From: Streptomyces griseoflavus
Lineage (GTDB): Bacteria; Actinomycetota; Actinomycetes; Streptomycetales; Streptomycetaceae
Direction of reading: 5' to 3'
Assembly: GCF_014649995.1 (NCBI RefSeq)
Contig: NZ_BMUC01000001.1
Span: 803,102 to 867,101 of the forward strand
DNA: 64,000 nucleotides
A program made the position numbers and the translations under genes. Of this stretch, positions 49,523 to 58,683 are shown piece after piece. Below the pieces are notes generated by a model that saw only the letters and a list, made by a program, of their open reading frames with translations, did not search any database and had not been told where the DNA came from. Numbering within the stretch: position 1 is the first letter of the stretch; each line of letters starts with the position of its first letter.

Positions 49523-49993
49523 GTGGACAACAGGCAAGCAATCGGATCATGGCTGTCCGGGCCGCGCGCGGCCCTGGAGGACGCCGGTGCCGACTTCGGT
49601 TACCGGGGCGAGCAGCTGGGACTGCCGGAGGACGGGCCGGGCTCGATCGCCCGCCCCGGCCGCAGGCTCGGCGCCCTCGCGGTGGACTGGGGTCTGTGCA
49701 TGCTGATCGCATACGGTCTCATCACCGACGGCTACGACGGACAGTCGACCGGCAACTGGGCGCTGCTGGTGTTCCTGGTGCTGAGCGTCCTGACCGTCGG
49801 CACGGTCGGATTCACCCCGGGCAAGCGCCTGTTCGGGCTGCGGGTCGTCGCCCTCGACAGCGGCCGGGTGCAGCCGCTGCGCGGGCTGGTGCGTTCGGCC
49901 CTGCTGTGCCTGGCCGTCCCCGCCCTCGTCTGGGACCGCGACGGCCGCGGACTGCACGACCGGCTGGCCCGCACGGTCGAGGTGCGGATCTGA
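49523..49993 (+). CDS. RDD-family membrane protein
   Basis: 156 aa. RDD domain: ARPGRRLGALAVDWGLCMLI (first segment with Arg and Asp), middle segment ALLVFLVLSVLTVGTVGFTP, GKRLFGLRVV and third segment with DRDGRGLHDRLARTVEV at the end. Three membrane helices; proposed ion or small-molecule transport. Divergent from glnA. GTG 49523 lies about 7 bases after a TACCGT -10-like element, so the mRNA may be leaderless. Confidence 0.88.
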   Translation: MDNRQAIGSWLSGPRAALEDAGADFGYRGEQLGLPEDGPGSIARPGRRLGALAVDWGLCMLIAYGLITDGYDGQSTGNWALLVFLVLSVLTVGTVGFTPGKRLFGLRVVALDSGRVQPLRGLVRSALLCLAVPALVWDRDGRGLHDRLARTVEVRI

Positions 49994-50062
49994 GGTCCGC
50001 ACCCGGGACGGCTGATCCGCTTCGGGACGTCCGGTCCGGCTGATCCGCTCCCGGGACATGAC

Positions 50063-50113
50063 GGATACGCCGATGGGGCGCCGGAATCCTTCCGGCGCCC
50101 CATCGGCGTATCC
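50063..50113. terminator. 24-bp perfect hairpin between convergent genes
   Basis: Left arm 50063-50086, loop TCC, right arm 50090-50113; every one of 24 pairs matches. Sits between the RDD gene and the convergent DUF4191 gene, so it likely terminates both. Confidence 0.85.
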
Positions 50114-50132
50114 ACACGGGGGTGGGGGGGGC

Positions 50133-50840
50133 TCAGCGGCCCCGCTGGCCGCCGCCGCCCTTCGGCAGCTTCATTCCCTTGGGCATCGGGCCCTTGGGGA
50201 GCGGCATGTTGCTCATCAGGTCGCCGAGGGCGCGCAGCCGGTCGTTGGTCACGGTGACCTGCGGGCCGGTGAGCACCCGGGGCAGCTTGAGCATCGTCGT
50301 GCGCAGCTTCTTCAGCTCCACCTGGCCCTCGCCCGTGCCCACGATCAGGTCGTGCACCGGTACGTCCGCGACGATGCGGTTCATCTTCTTCTTCTCGGCC
50401 GCCAGCAGGCTCTTCACCCGGTTCGGGTTGCCCTCGGCCACCAGCACGATGCCGGCCTTGCCGACCGCGCGGTGCACCACGTCCTGGCTGCGGTTCATCG
50501 CCACCGCCGGGGTGGTCGTCCAGCCCCGGCCGATGTTGTCGAGCACGGCCGCGGCGGCGCCCGGCTGTCCCTCCATCTGCCCGAAGGCAGCCCGCTCGGC
50601 CCGGCGCCCGAACACGATCGCCGTCGCGAGGAAGGCGAGCAGGAAGCCCAGGATGCCGAGATAGATGGGGTGCCCGATCAAGAAACCGATCGCGAGGAAG
50701 ACACCGAAGGTGACGATTCCGACAGCCGCGAGTACAAGACCGATCTTCTTGTCGGCCCTGCGGGTCATCTTGTAGGTCAGGGCGATCTGCTTCAGTCGCC
50801 CGGGGTTCGCAGCGTCCGCTGCGGTTTCCTTCCTCGCCAT
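50133..50840 (-). CDS. DUF4191 membrane protein
   Basis: 235 aa. Basic N-terminus (PGRLKQIALTYKMTRRADKK), two transmembrane segments (IGLVLAAVGIVTFGVFLAIG and YLGILGFLLAFLATAIVFG) and a cytoplasmic domain with FGRRAERAAFGQMEGQPGAA. DUF4191 is found next to lipA in actinobacteria; function unknown. The C-terminus is Met/Pro/Lys/Gly-rich. ATG 50840 lacks a strong ribosome site. Confidence 0.85.
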   Translation of the reverse strand: MARKETAADAANPGRLKQIALTYKMTRRADKKIGLVLAAVGIVTFGVFLAIGFLIGHPIYLGILGFLLAFLATAIVFGRRAERAAFGQMEGQPGAAAAVLDNIGRGWTTTPAVAMNRSQDVVHRAVGKAGIVLVAEGNPNRVKSLLAAEKKKMNRIVADVPVHDLIVGTGEGQVELKKLRTTMLKLPRVLTGPQVTVTNDRLRALGDLMSNMPLPKGPMPKGMKLPKGGGGQRGR

Positions 50841-50900
50841 GCCATGAAGTCTACGTGCCCCCCGGAGCGCCTTCGACGGCAGTGCCGGGGGTGACGGGCC

Positions 50901-51101
50901 TCAGAGGCGGGGGGAGGCGGTCCGGTCGAGGACGCGCTGGGTCTCGTCCCGGTCCTTGGCACGCCGGCGGTCCTCCAGCACGGAGGTCCAGGCGTTGCGG
51001 CGGGCGGTGCGCTGGCCGCTGCTCATGAGCAGCGACTCGACGGCGCGCAGTGCGGTGGTGAAGGACGGGATGGGTGTGGCGCGGACGGGCGCGGCCTGCA
51101 T
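50901..51101 (-). CDS. Conserved small Streptomyces protein
   Basis: 66 aa. ATG 51101 (MQAAPVRATPIPSFTTALRA) has GGAG 10 bases upstream; the frame's ATG at 51170 is not supported. Residues 15-60 are highly charged and helical (RNAWTSVLEDRRRAKDRDET). Small conserved protein between DUF4191 and lipA genes; function unknown. Confidence 0.7.
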   Translation of the reverse strand: MQAAPVRATPIPSFTTALRAVESLLMSSGQRTARRNAWTSVLEDRRRAKDRDETQRVLDRTASPRL

Positions 51102-51243
51102 GGTGGAGGTCTCCCTCGGTGCGGGCGGGTAGGGGTGTACGCGGTGTACGTGCGGTGATTCCAGGCTCACTGACTGGTGTTACCAGGGCGTGACCAGCCG
51201 GTCAAACAGGCATGAAGCCCCGGTGGGCGGTCCGGGAACGCCG

Positions 51244-51292
51244 ACGCGGTCCCGACCTGTGCCCTCATCTGCGAGGACGGTCGGGACCGCGT
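51244..51292 (-). terminator. Terminator after lipA
   Basis: 14-bp perfect stem ACGCGGTCCCGACC / GGTCGGGACCGCGT with a 21-nt loop, 88 bp downstream of the lipA stop. Confidence 0.6.
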
Positions 51293-51379
51293 TCTCTCGG
51301 CCACTACTGACCGGTAGGGCCTTGTGCGTGAATTCACACGTGGTGTCCGGCGCCCCGGCCGGCGCCTTCGGGGCCTGTC

Positions 51380-52345
51380 TCAGACGGCCTGGGAGGCCAC
51401 GTACGCGCCCCGCTTCTCGACGGCCATCCGGTAGAGGCGGCCGGCGCGGTAGGAGGAGCGGACGAGTGGGCCGGACATCACACCGGAGAAGCCGATCTGC
51501 TCGGCCTCCTCCTTCAGCTCCACGAACTCGTGCGGCTTCACCCAGCGCTCCACGGGGTGGTGGCGCACGGAGGGCCGCAGGTACTGCGTGATGGTGACCA
51601 GTTCGCAACCCGCGTCGTGCAGCTGGCGCAGCGCCTCGCCGACCTCTTCCCGGGTCTCGCCCATGCCGAGGATCAGGTTGGACTTGGTGACCAGGCCGAA
51701 GTCGCGGGCCTCGGTGATGACCTTCAGGGAGCGGTCGTAGCGGAAGCCGGGGCGGATCCGCTTGAAGATCCGCGGGACGGTCTCGACGTTGTGCGCGAAG
51801 ACCTCCGGGCGGGAGGAGAAGACCTCGGCCAGCTGCTCCGGCACGGCGTTGAAGTCGGGGGCCAGCAGCTCGACCTTGGTGCGGCCGTCGGCGCGCTCCG
51901 CGGTCTGCGCGTGGATCTGGCGCACGGTCTCCGCGTACAGCCAGGCGCCGCCGTCCTCCAGGTCGTCGCGGGCGACGCCGGTGATGGTGGCGTAGTTCAG
52001 GTCCATGGTGACGACCGACTCGCCCACGCGGCGCGGCTCGTCACGGTCCAGCGCCTCGGGTTTGCCCGTGTCGATCTGGCAGAAGTCGCAGCGCCGGGTG
52101 CACTGGTCGCCGCCGATGAGGAAGGTCGCCTCGCGGTCCTCCCAGCACTCGTAGATGTTCGGGCAGCCGGCTTCCTGGCAGACGGTGTGCAGACCCTCGC
52201 TCTTGACCAGGTTCTGCATCTTGGAGTACTCGGGGCCCATTTTCGCCCGGGTCTTGATCCACTCGGGCTTGCGCTCGATGGGGGTCTGGCTGTTGCGGAC
52301 CTCCAGGCGCAGCATCTTGCGTCCGTCGGGTGCGACTGCGGACAC
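51380..52345 (-). CDS. lipA: Lipoyl synthase
   Basis: 321 aa radical-SAM enzyme that inserts two sulfurs into octanoyl groups on lipoyl domains. The radical cluster motif CTRRCDFCQ (CxxxCxxC) and the auxiliary cluster [12 protein letters not shown] are present, as is the C-terminal RSSY that ligates the auxiliary cluster via Ser. Downstream of lipB on the same strand (154-bp gap). Its product serves pyruvate dehydrogenase, whose E1 gene is near. Confidence 0.97.
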   Translation of the reverse strand: MSAVAPDGRKMLRLEVRNSQTPIERKPEWIKTRAKMGPEYSKMQNLVKSEGLHTVCQEAGCPNIYECWEDREATFLIGGDQCTRRCDFCQIDTGKPEALDRDEPRRVGESVVTMDLNYATITGVARDDLEDGGAWLYAETVRQIHAQTAERADGRTKVELLAPDFNAVPEQLAEVFSSRPEVFAHNVETVPRIFKRIRPGFRYDRSLKVITEARDFGLVTKSNLILGMGETREEVGEALRQLHDAGCELVTITQYLRPSVRHHPVERWVKPHEFVELKEEAEQIGFSGVMSGPLVRSSYRAGRLYRMAVEKRGAYVASQAV

Positions 52346-52498
52346 GACCGGCTCCCTAGCGATTGATTCTTCGGCGTGGTCAAGCGTACGCCCGTTGATG
52401 TGAAGGCCCGGCGAGGGTGTGGCCCCGCTGAGGGCTGCCCCGCCCGGTCCTGGCCCTGGCCTGGACGCCCGTGGCGTTCAACGCCGGGCGGGCGGCGT

Positions 52499-53296
52499 TT
52501 ATGCCGGTGTTCTCTCGATCTCCCGCGGCTTCAGCTCCGCGTTGAGGAGGATGTCCCGGAGGTGGCGCTCCACGACGGGGAGCACCTCGTCGATCGTGAC
52601 GTCCCGGCCGAGTTCGTTCGCCAGGGAGGCGACGCCCGCGTCGCGGATACCGCACGGGATGATCTTGTCGAACCACTTGTTGTCGGGGTTCACGTTCAGT
52701 GCGAAGCCGTGCATGGTGACGCCCTTGGCCACGCGGATGCCGATCGCGGCGATCTTGCGGTCCTCGCGGCGCTGGCCGGCGTTGGACGGCGCGTACTCCG
52801 GGCCGTTGAGGCGGGGGTCGAACTCGTCGTCCTGCAGCCGGGGGTCGAAATCGAGGGAGAGCCCGCCGAGCGCGGGGCGGCGCTCGACCGGGTCGCCGAG
52901 GACCCAGACGCCGCTGCGGCCCTCGACCCGCGTGGTTTCCAGGCCGAAGTCGGCGCAGGTGCGGATCAGGGCTTCCTCCAGGCGCCGGACGTGCGCGACC
53001 ACGTCCACCGGTCGGGGCAGCTTCTGGATCGGGTAGCCCACCAGCTGGCCGGGGCCGTGCCAGGTGATCTTGCCGCCGCGGTCCACGTCGATGACGGGGG
53101 TGCCGTCGAGGGGGCGCTCGCTCGCCTCGGTGCGCCGGCCGGCCGTGTAGACCGGGGGGTGCTCCAGGAGGATCACGGTGTCGGGCGCCTCGTCGGCGAA
53201 CCGGGCCGCGTGCACCCGGCGCTGCTCGTCCCAGGCCAGCCGGTAGTCGACGGCCTCGGCCCCGAAGCCCATCCGGACGAACCGCAACTCACTCAC
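52499..53296 (-). CDS. lipB: Lipoyl(octanoyl) transferase
   Basis: 265 aa. Transfers octanoate from acyl carrier protein to lipoyl domains. Catalytic Cys in [12 protein letters not shown] and Lys in [13 protein letters not shown], plus substrate motif [17 protein letters not shown]. Between [10 protein letters not shown] and the catalytic Lys is an insertion of roughly 35 residues ([20 protein letters not shown]) absent from E. coli LipB. Start GTG 53296 ([10 protein letters not shown]) with GGGAGG upstream; the ATG at 53347 is too far out. Confidence 0.94.
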   Translation of the reverse strand: MSELRFVRMGFGAEAVDYRLAWDEQRRVHAARFADEAPDTVILLEHPPVYTAGRRTEASERPLDGTPVIDVDRGGKITWHGPGQLVGYPIQKLPRPVDVVAHVRRLEEALIRTCADFGLETTRVEGRSGVWVLGDPVERRPALGGLSLDFDPRLQDDEFDPRLNGPEYAPSNAGQRREDRKIAAIGIRVAKGVTMHGFALNVNPDNKWFDKIIPCGIRDAGVASLANELGRDVTIDEVLPVVERHLRDILLNAELKPREIERTPA

Positions 53297-53532
53297 GGCG
53301 AAGCGCCTCCCTAGAAGGTCGTCAGGCACGAAACGCGCCCACGCCACTGTACGTCCGCCACCCGCCCGTCAGCTTTCGGGTCAATCCTCACACGATCGGA
53401 TGAATGCCGGTTGTTGACTGCGATCGGGTGCTCACTCTCCGCTACATTCGCGCCGTCCCGTGACGCCATAAGGGCTGCTCACAGGCAATCCGGGCACCAC
53501 CCACAGCCGGAAGGCAGGAGACCGCACCGCAG

Positions 53533-54996
53533 ATGACGGAACGACCCGCGCAGCGCACCCCCAACCGACAGCTCGCCGCGCTCATCGCAGAAGCGGGGTT
53601 CTCCAACGCGGGACTCGCCCGTCGCGTGGACCAGCTCGGTCTGGAACACGGGCTCGACCTGAGATACGACAAGACCTCCGTGACGCGCTGGCTGCGCGGC
53701 CAGCAGCCGCGCGGGACCACTCCGGCGCTGATCGCCGAGGTGTTCACCCGGCGGCTGGGACGCCGCCTGACCGCCCAGGACCTGGGGCTCGACGCCTGCG
53801 CCCCGGTCTACGCGGGACTGGAGTTCGCGGCCGGTCCGGAGGAGGCCGTCGACATCGTCAGCGGGCTGTGGCGCAAGGACTCCGGCAGCCACGCCGAACT
53901 GCGCAAGATCGCCTTCACCTCGGCGGGACTGGTCGTGCCGAGCCGGGACTGGCTCATCGGGCGGGCCGACGAGAAGGTCGCCCGCGCGGAACCGCCCGCC
54001 CGGGTGCCCGCCCAGGGCCGTCCCGCACCCCGCGCCCTGTCGCCGTCCGACCTCCTCGCCCGCAGGCGCGGCACCGCCGAACGCGGGCCGGGGCAGCGGG
54101 TCACCGGCGGCGACATCGCCGCCCTGCGGTCGGTCGGCGAGCTGTTCCGCACGCTCGACGACGCGTACGGGGGCGGACACGCCCGCCAGGCCCTCGTGCG
54201 ATACCTGGAACACGAGTGCGAGCCGATGCTGCGGGGCACGTACGGCGAACAGACGGGCCGCCGGCTGTTCGCCGCCGCCGCGGATCTGACCCGGCTGGCC
54301 GGATGGACCTCGTACGACATCGCCGCGCACGGGCTCGCCCAGCGGTACTTCGTGCAGGCGTTGCGGCTCGCGCAGGCGGCGGGGGACCGGCCCTACGGGG
54401 CGTACGTCCTGGTCACCATGAGCCGGCAGGCCGTCTACCTCGGCCACGGGCGGGAGGCCGTGCAGCTCGCGCGGGTCGCGCAGCAGGGCGCGGGGGGCTC
54501 CGCGCCGGCCGCCGTGCAGTCGCTGCTGCACGCCGTCGAGGCGCGGGGGCACGCGGTGCTCGGCGAGGTACGGGCCTCCACGGCGGCGCTGGTGCGCGCG
54601 GAACGCGCGCTGGAGAGCGCGCGGGCGGGGGACGAGGTGCCGTACTGGGCGCGCTTCTTCGACGAGGCGCAGCTCGCGGACGAGTTCGGTCACTGCCACC
54701 GGGACCTGCAGCAGTTCCGGGCCGCCGCGCAGCACGCGGAGCGCTCGCTGCAGCTGCGGGCGCCGGGGTACGCCCGCAGCAGGCTGCTCTGCCGGATGGT
54801 GCTGGCCACCGCGCGGCTGGGGCTCGGCGAACTGGACCAGGCGTGCCAGCTGGCCGCGGAGGCCGCCGGGCAGGCGGCCGAGATGCGGTCCGTGCGGGCG
54901 TTGGAGTACGTCCGCGACTTCGAACGCAAACTGGAGCCGTACCGCGACGCGGGGCCGGTCCGCACCTATCGCGACAGGGTGGCGGCGCACAGCTGA
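53533..54996 (+). CDS. Large TPR-like regulator (NsdA/B-type)
   Basis: 487 aa. N-terminal helix-turn-helix-like region (ALIAEAGFSNAGLARRVDQL, YDKTSVTRWLRGQQPRG), a linker, then TPR-like helical repeats (AALRSVGELFRTLDDAYGGG, QALRLAQAAGDRPYGAYVLV, and onward). This architecture is that of the Streptomyces NsdA/NsdB family that restrains differentiation and antibiotic production; family membership is inferred. Strong upstream region including CTCCGCTACATTC, a possible -10. Ends exactly where the dispersed repeat begins. Confidence 0.82.
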   Translation: MTERPAQRTPNRQLAALIAEAGFSNAGLARRVDQLGLEHGLDLRYDKTSVTRWLRGQQPRGTTPALIAEVFTRRLGRRLTAQDLGLDACAPVYAGLEFAAGPEEAVDIVSGLWRKDSGSHAELRKIAFTSAGLVVPSRDWLIGRADEKVARAEPPARVPAQGRPAPRALSPSDLLARRRGTAERGPGQRVTGGDIAALRSVGELFRTLDDAYGGGHARQALVRYLEHECEPMLRGTYGEQTGRRLFAAAADLTRLAGWTSYDIAAHGLAQRYFVQALRLAQAAGDRPYGAYVLVTMSRQAVYLGHGREAVQLARVAQQGAGGSAPAAVQSLLHAVEARGHAVLGEVRASTAALVRAERALESARAGDEVPYWARFFDEAQLADEFGHCHRDLQQFRAAAQHAERSLQLRAPGYARSRLLCRMVLATARLGLGELDQACQLAAEAAGQAAEMRSVRALEYVRDFERKLEPYRDAGPVRTYRDRVAAHS

Positions 54997-55155
54997 CGGT
55001 GGTCGGTCGTATGCCTGCGGCGCCGCCTTCCGTTGGGTGAGGGCTTGGGTAGCGCCTGCGGCGCCGCCTTCCGTCGGGTGGGGGCTTGGGTAGCGCCTGC
55101 GGCGCCGCTGTCCGTGCGGTGGGGGCTCGGGTAGCGCCTGCGGTGGGTGGTGCGG
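54994..55155 (+). repeat. Dispersed repeat element with three tandem 41-bp units
   Basis: Starts at the TGA stop of the regulator gene with TGACGGTGGTCGGTCGTATG, then tandem 41-bp units at 55016-55056, 55057-55097 and 55098-55138, each TGCGGCGCCG... to GGGTAGCGCC, then TGCGGTGGGTGGTGCGG. The single-unit copy after nadE (638-720) has the same head and tail on the other strand. Confidence 0.85.
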
Positions 55156-55537
55156 GGCCGGGCCGGGGGTGTCCGTCCTCGGACTGGCGCGAGAGTGTCG
55201 CCTGGTGGTGGTGAACGGTGCGGACGCGCCAGCCGCTGCGGGCGGCCACCCCCGCCCCGTCCCCTCCCCGCCGTCGGCGACTACGCCCACACCCGCCGTC
55301 CGCTCTCCGCGGGCAGTCGTGCCGCAGGGCGGCACGGGTGGGCGCGACGGCGCCCCGTAAGCGCCGGGCTGCGCGAACACCCCCCGGCCCGCACCCCCGC
55401 CGGGCAACCGGTGCAGTGCCGGGCTGCGTGAAGCCCCGGCCCACACCCACGCCGGGCGACGGGTACGTGCCGGGGCGCGCGCCGGCCCCCGGCCCGCACC
55501 GACGCCGGGCCTGTCCAGCGCACGCGACGCGGCAGCG
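54997..55537. other. 541-bp repeat-rich intergenic region
   Basis: After the 41-bp repeats comes GC-rich sequence with imperfect repeats of the kind CCCGGCCCGCACCCCCGCCGGGC (near 55385, 55436 and 55490), resembling degenerate dispersed/terminator DNA. I see no ORF with a ribosome site or coding codon use. Confidence 0.6.
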
Positions 55538-56941
55538 TCACGCCGCGTGGGCCGTCGGCACCGGGTCCGCCGTGTGCAGCGACCGGTTCACACCCAGGTC
55601 CGCGAGCAGCGCCGCCGCCACCCGCCGAGCGGAGTGCAACGCCCCCTGCACGGACCCCGTGTCCCGGTGGTCCCCGCACACGTACAGCCCCGCCAGCAAC
55701 CGCACCGGCCGCCGCAGGTCGTGCGGCGGCCGCATCTGCGGTACCGCCTCCGCGGTGTGACGCACCGCCAGCGTCTCCCACCGCGCCGTGGACACCCCGT
55801 ACAGCCGCGCCAGATGCATCCGCACCGCCGTGTCCAGCCCCGGCGTCGCCGGCCCGAGGACCGTCGAGGTCACCAGTGTGCGTCCGGCCGGCGCGCGGGA
55901 CGGGTCGACCGCGCTGACGACCGCCGTGTGCGCCACCGGCCCGCCCCGGTCCGCGTCCAGCAGCAGCGACGCCCCGGTCGACAGGACCGCGTCGGTCGTG
56001 TGGTGCACCACCGTCACCGGGTGGAAGCCCGGCACCCGCAGCCCCGGCAGCAGCTCCGCCGCCGCCCGCGCCCCCGTCGCCACCAGCACCGCGCCGCACC
56101 GGAACTCGCCGTGCTCCGCGGTGGTCACCGAGGTCGTGGACACGGACGTGACCCGCACCCCCGTGCGCACCGTGCCCGGCGGCAGCGTCCGCGCCAGCCG
56201 CTGCGGCAGCGCCTGCGCGCCGCCCTCCGGCAGGCACAGCCGTCCGCTCGCGAAGGCGTGCAGCGCCAGATCCGCGCACCGGCTGGAGGTCACGAGGTCC
56301 GGGTCGCACAACAGCGCGGCGAGCAGCGGGCGCAGGAAGCCGTAGATGGTACGGGCGGGCAGGCCACGGGACACCAGCGCCTCGGCGGCGGGCAGTTCGG
56401 GCCGCGCCAGCAGCCGCTCGGCGGGCGTGCCCGCGAGCCTGGTCAGCGCCGCCCCCAGCCGGGCCTGGTCCACCGCCGTGCCCAGCGGGGCGCCGCTGCG
56501 GTTGCGGGGCACGGACACCTGCCGGCCCGGCACGGCCACCGGCCTCCTGGGGCCCGCCCCGGGCCGGGGAGCGCTCGCCAGGGCGCGCACCGCGTGCAGG
56601 GCGCCCCTCGCGCTGCGCGCCCCCCTTGCGCCCGGCTGCGCGCCCGCGCGGTGGTGCCGTCCGTCGCTGTGCAGCAGGACACCGGGGTCGAAGGGCCTCA
56701 GTACCAGCCCTTCGAGCCCCGGGGTCTCCCGCAGTTCGGGATAGGCCGTGGACAGCAGCCGCCCGACCCTGTCGAGCCGGAAGCCGTCGGTCTTCTCGGT
56801 CGCCATGCGACCGCCCACCTCGTGGGCTGCCTCCAGGACGATGGTGGTGACTCCTGCGCTGGTCAGTCGTCGAGCCGCGGAGAGTCCGGCGATCCCGGCT
56901 CCCACGACGACGACGTCCGCCTGGTACGTGGGTCCAAGCAC
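55538..56941 (-). CDS. FAD-dependent amine oxidase/desaturase-family protein
   Basis: 467 aa. N-terminal FAD-binding Rossmann VVVVGAGIAGLSAARRLTSA followed by GGRMATEKTDGFRLDRVG, the GG-doublet region of flavin amine oxidases and phytoene desaturases; C-terminal VCGDHRDTGSVQGALHSAR completes the FAD domain. A segment around residues 98-150 is very Ala/Arg/Gly-rich and looks poorly ordered. Substrate unknown. Start GTG 56941 with GAGGAGG upstream. A 261-bp spacer separates it from the SDR gene; nothing clear was seen in it. Confidence 0.87.
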   Translation of the reverse strand: MLGPTYQADVVVVGAGIAGLSAARRLTSAGVTTIVLEAAHEVGGRMATEKTDGFRLDRVGRLLSTAYPELRETPGLEGLVLRPFDPGVLLHSDGRHHRAGAQPGARGARSARGALHAVRALASAPRPGAGPRRPVAVPGRQVSVPRNRSGAPLGTAVDQARLGAALTRLAGTPAERLLARPELPAAEALVSRGLPARTIYGFLRPLLAALLCDPDLVTSSRCADLALHAFASGRLCLPEGGAQALPQRLARTLPPGTVRTGVRVTSVSTTSVTTAEHGEFRCGAVLVATGARAAAELLPGLRVPGFHPVTVVHHTTDAVLSTGASLLLDADRGGPVAHTAVVSAVDPSRAPAGRTLVTSTVLGPATPGLDTAVRMHLARLYGVSTARWETLAVRHTAEAVPQMRPPHDLRRPVRLLAGLYVCGDHRDTGSVQGALHSARRVAAALLADLGVNRSLHTADPVPTAHAA

Positions 56942-57202
56942 GTGCCCCTCCTCGAGGTTGCGCGGGCGCTGGAGACGTCATGCCCTCAACTGGCCCCAGG
57001 GATACCCGAGTTCTGGTCGAGGGTAGGTCCGTGATCGGTCGCCGGGTCAGTCGCGCATGGGCAGTGCACGGGCGCACGACGGTCGCATACGCACGTCGGA
57101 TGGGCACAGTGAGGTCGCAGGGGGCTCAGTTCCGTGCGTGTGGTGGTCGGATGCGGTCGTATCCGCTCGTGGTGCTTCTCCCCGTGGCGGGCCGCGCGCC
57201 GC

Positions 57203-58105
57203 TCACAGGGCCGCGCGCACCGCCTCCTCGATCCGCGGGAACGCGAAGCGGAAGCCCGACTCCAGCAGCCGCGCCGGCAGCACCCGTGCACTGCCCAGCA
57301 CGTCCCCGGCCATCTCGCCCAGGACCGTCCGCAGTACCGGCTCCGGCACCGCGAACACCGCCGGCCGCCGCAGCACCCGGGCCATCGTCGCGGTGACCTC
57401 CCGGTTGGTCACCGGATGGGGGGCCGTCAGGTTGAACGGGCCGGACAGCCCGTCGGTGCCGAGGAGGTGGCGCAGCGCCGCCACCTCGTCGTGCAGGGCG
57501 ATGAAGGACCAGTACTGGCGTCCGTCGCCCATCCGTCCGCCCAGACCGGCCCGGAAGAGCGGGAAGAGCCTGCCCCACGCGCCGCCCCCGCGCGCCACCA
57601 CCAGACCGGTCCGCGCGAACACCGTCCGCACGCCCGCCTCCCGCGCGGGCTCCGCCGCGGACTCCCACTCCACGCACACCCGCGGCAGGAACCCCTCACC
57701 CGGCGGAGCACTCTCGTCCACCGCCCGGTCCCCGGTCTCGCCGTAGTAGCCGATCGCGCTGCCGTTCACGAACACCCGGGGCCGTACGTCCTCGGGCAGT
57801 CCGGCGACCGCCTCGGCCAGCGCGCCCGTGCCCCGTACGCGGCTGGCGCGGATCCGCGCCTTGTAGTCGTCCGTCCAGCGGTGGTCGCCCACGCCCGCCC
57901 CCGCCAGATTCACCACCGCGTCGCACCCGGCGAGCCCGGCCGCGTCCACGGACCCCCGCTCGGGGTCCCACCGGACCTCGTCCGCCCCCCGGGGCTCCCC
58001 CCGCACCAGCCGGACCACCGTGTGTCCGTCCGCCGTCAGGGACCGCACCAGGGCGGTCCCGATGAGCCCGGACGCCCCGGCCACCGCGATTCGCGCACGT
58101 TCCAT
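57203..58105 (-). CDS. TIGR01777-family SDR oxidoreductase
   Basis: 300 aa. N-terminal GASGLIGTALVRSLTADGH, then VVNLAGAGVGDHRWTDDYKA, FVNGSAIGYYGETGDRAVDE, EWESAAEPAREAGVRTVFAR and C-terminal LLESGFRFAFPRIEEAVRAA, all typical of TIGR01777 (YfcH-like) atypical SDRs. Function undetermined in most bacteria. ATG 58105 with AGGA upstream. Divergent from the acetyltransferase with a 70-bp gap. Confidence 0.9.
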   Translation of the reverse strand: MERARIAVAGASGLIGTALVRSLTADGHTVVRLVRGEPRGADEVRWDPERGSVDAAGLAGCDAVVNLAGAGVGDHRWTDDYKARIRASRVRGTGALAEAVAGLPEDVRPRVFVNGSAIGYYGETGDRAVDESAPPGEGFLPRVCVEWESAAEPAREAGVRTVFARTGLVVARGGGAWGRLFPLFRAGLGGRMGDGRQYWSFIALHDEVAALRHLLGTDGLSGPFNLTAPHPVTNREVTATMARVLRRPAVFAVPEPVLRTVLGEMAGDVLGSARVLPARLLESGFRFAFPRIEEAVRAAL

Positions 58106-58175
58106 GCCGTCCATCCTGCCCCCGGCGGCGCGAAATGCACGGCAGGGCCACTCGCCCGGGCCGTACCCTGACGCC

Positions 58176-58664
58176 ATGACCGAGCCGCTCATACGCCCCG
58201 CCCGCGCCGAGGACGAGGGCGACCTGGCGCGCCTCGACCGTGAGACCTGGTCCCACGAGTTCGCCGTCATGCCGCGGCCCGGGCCGGACGAGCCGTTCTT
58301 CCGCGAGACGTGCGGACCGGACGCGCACCTGGTCGCCGAGCACGACGGCCGCCTCGTGGGCTACGTCAGGCTCGGCCGTCCGACCCCGCTCGAGTGCAAC
58401 GAGCACGTCCGGGACATCCGCGGCCTCGCCGTCGCCGAGGAGGCACGCGGCAGGGGCGCGGGCCGGGCCCTGGTGCGGGCCGCCGTGGCGGAAGCCCGGC
58501 GCCGGGGCGCCCGCCGGATCACGCTGCGCGTCCTGGGCCACAACACGGCCGCCCGTGCGCTGTACGCGTCGGAGGGCTTCGCCGTGGAGGGGGTGCTGCC
58601 CGGGGAGTTCCTCCTCGACGGCGTGTACGCCGACGACGTCCTGATGGGCCGGCCGCTGGTGTGA
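58176..58664 (+). CDS. GNAT-family N-acetyltransferase
   Basis: 162 aa. RIRxA-type start (LIRPARAEDEGDLARLDRET), motif A VRDIRGLAVAEEARGRGAGR with the acetyl-CoA pyrophosphate loop, and GHNTAARALYASEGF (motif B). Substrate unknown. The ATG at 58176 lies 8 bases after a TACCCT -10-like element, so a leaderless mRNA is likely. Confidence 0.9.
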   Translation: MTEPLIRPARAEDEGDLARLDRETWSHEFAVMPRPGPDEPFFRETCGPDAHLVAEHDGRLVGYVRLGRPTPLECNEHVRDIRGLAVAEEARGRGAGRALVRAAVAEARRRGARRITLRVLGHNTAARALYASEGFAVEGVLPGEFLLDGVYADDVLMGRPLV

Positions 58665-58683
58665 CCGGCCGTCAGGACGCCCC

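Noticed and set aside
54997..55150. CRISPR-like tandem array
   Set aside because: Units abut with no spacers and differ by substitutions; there are no cas genes.
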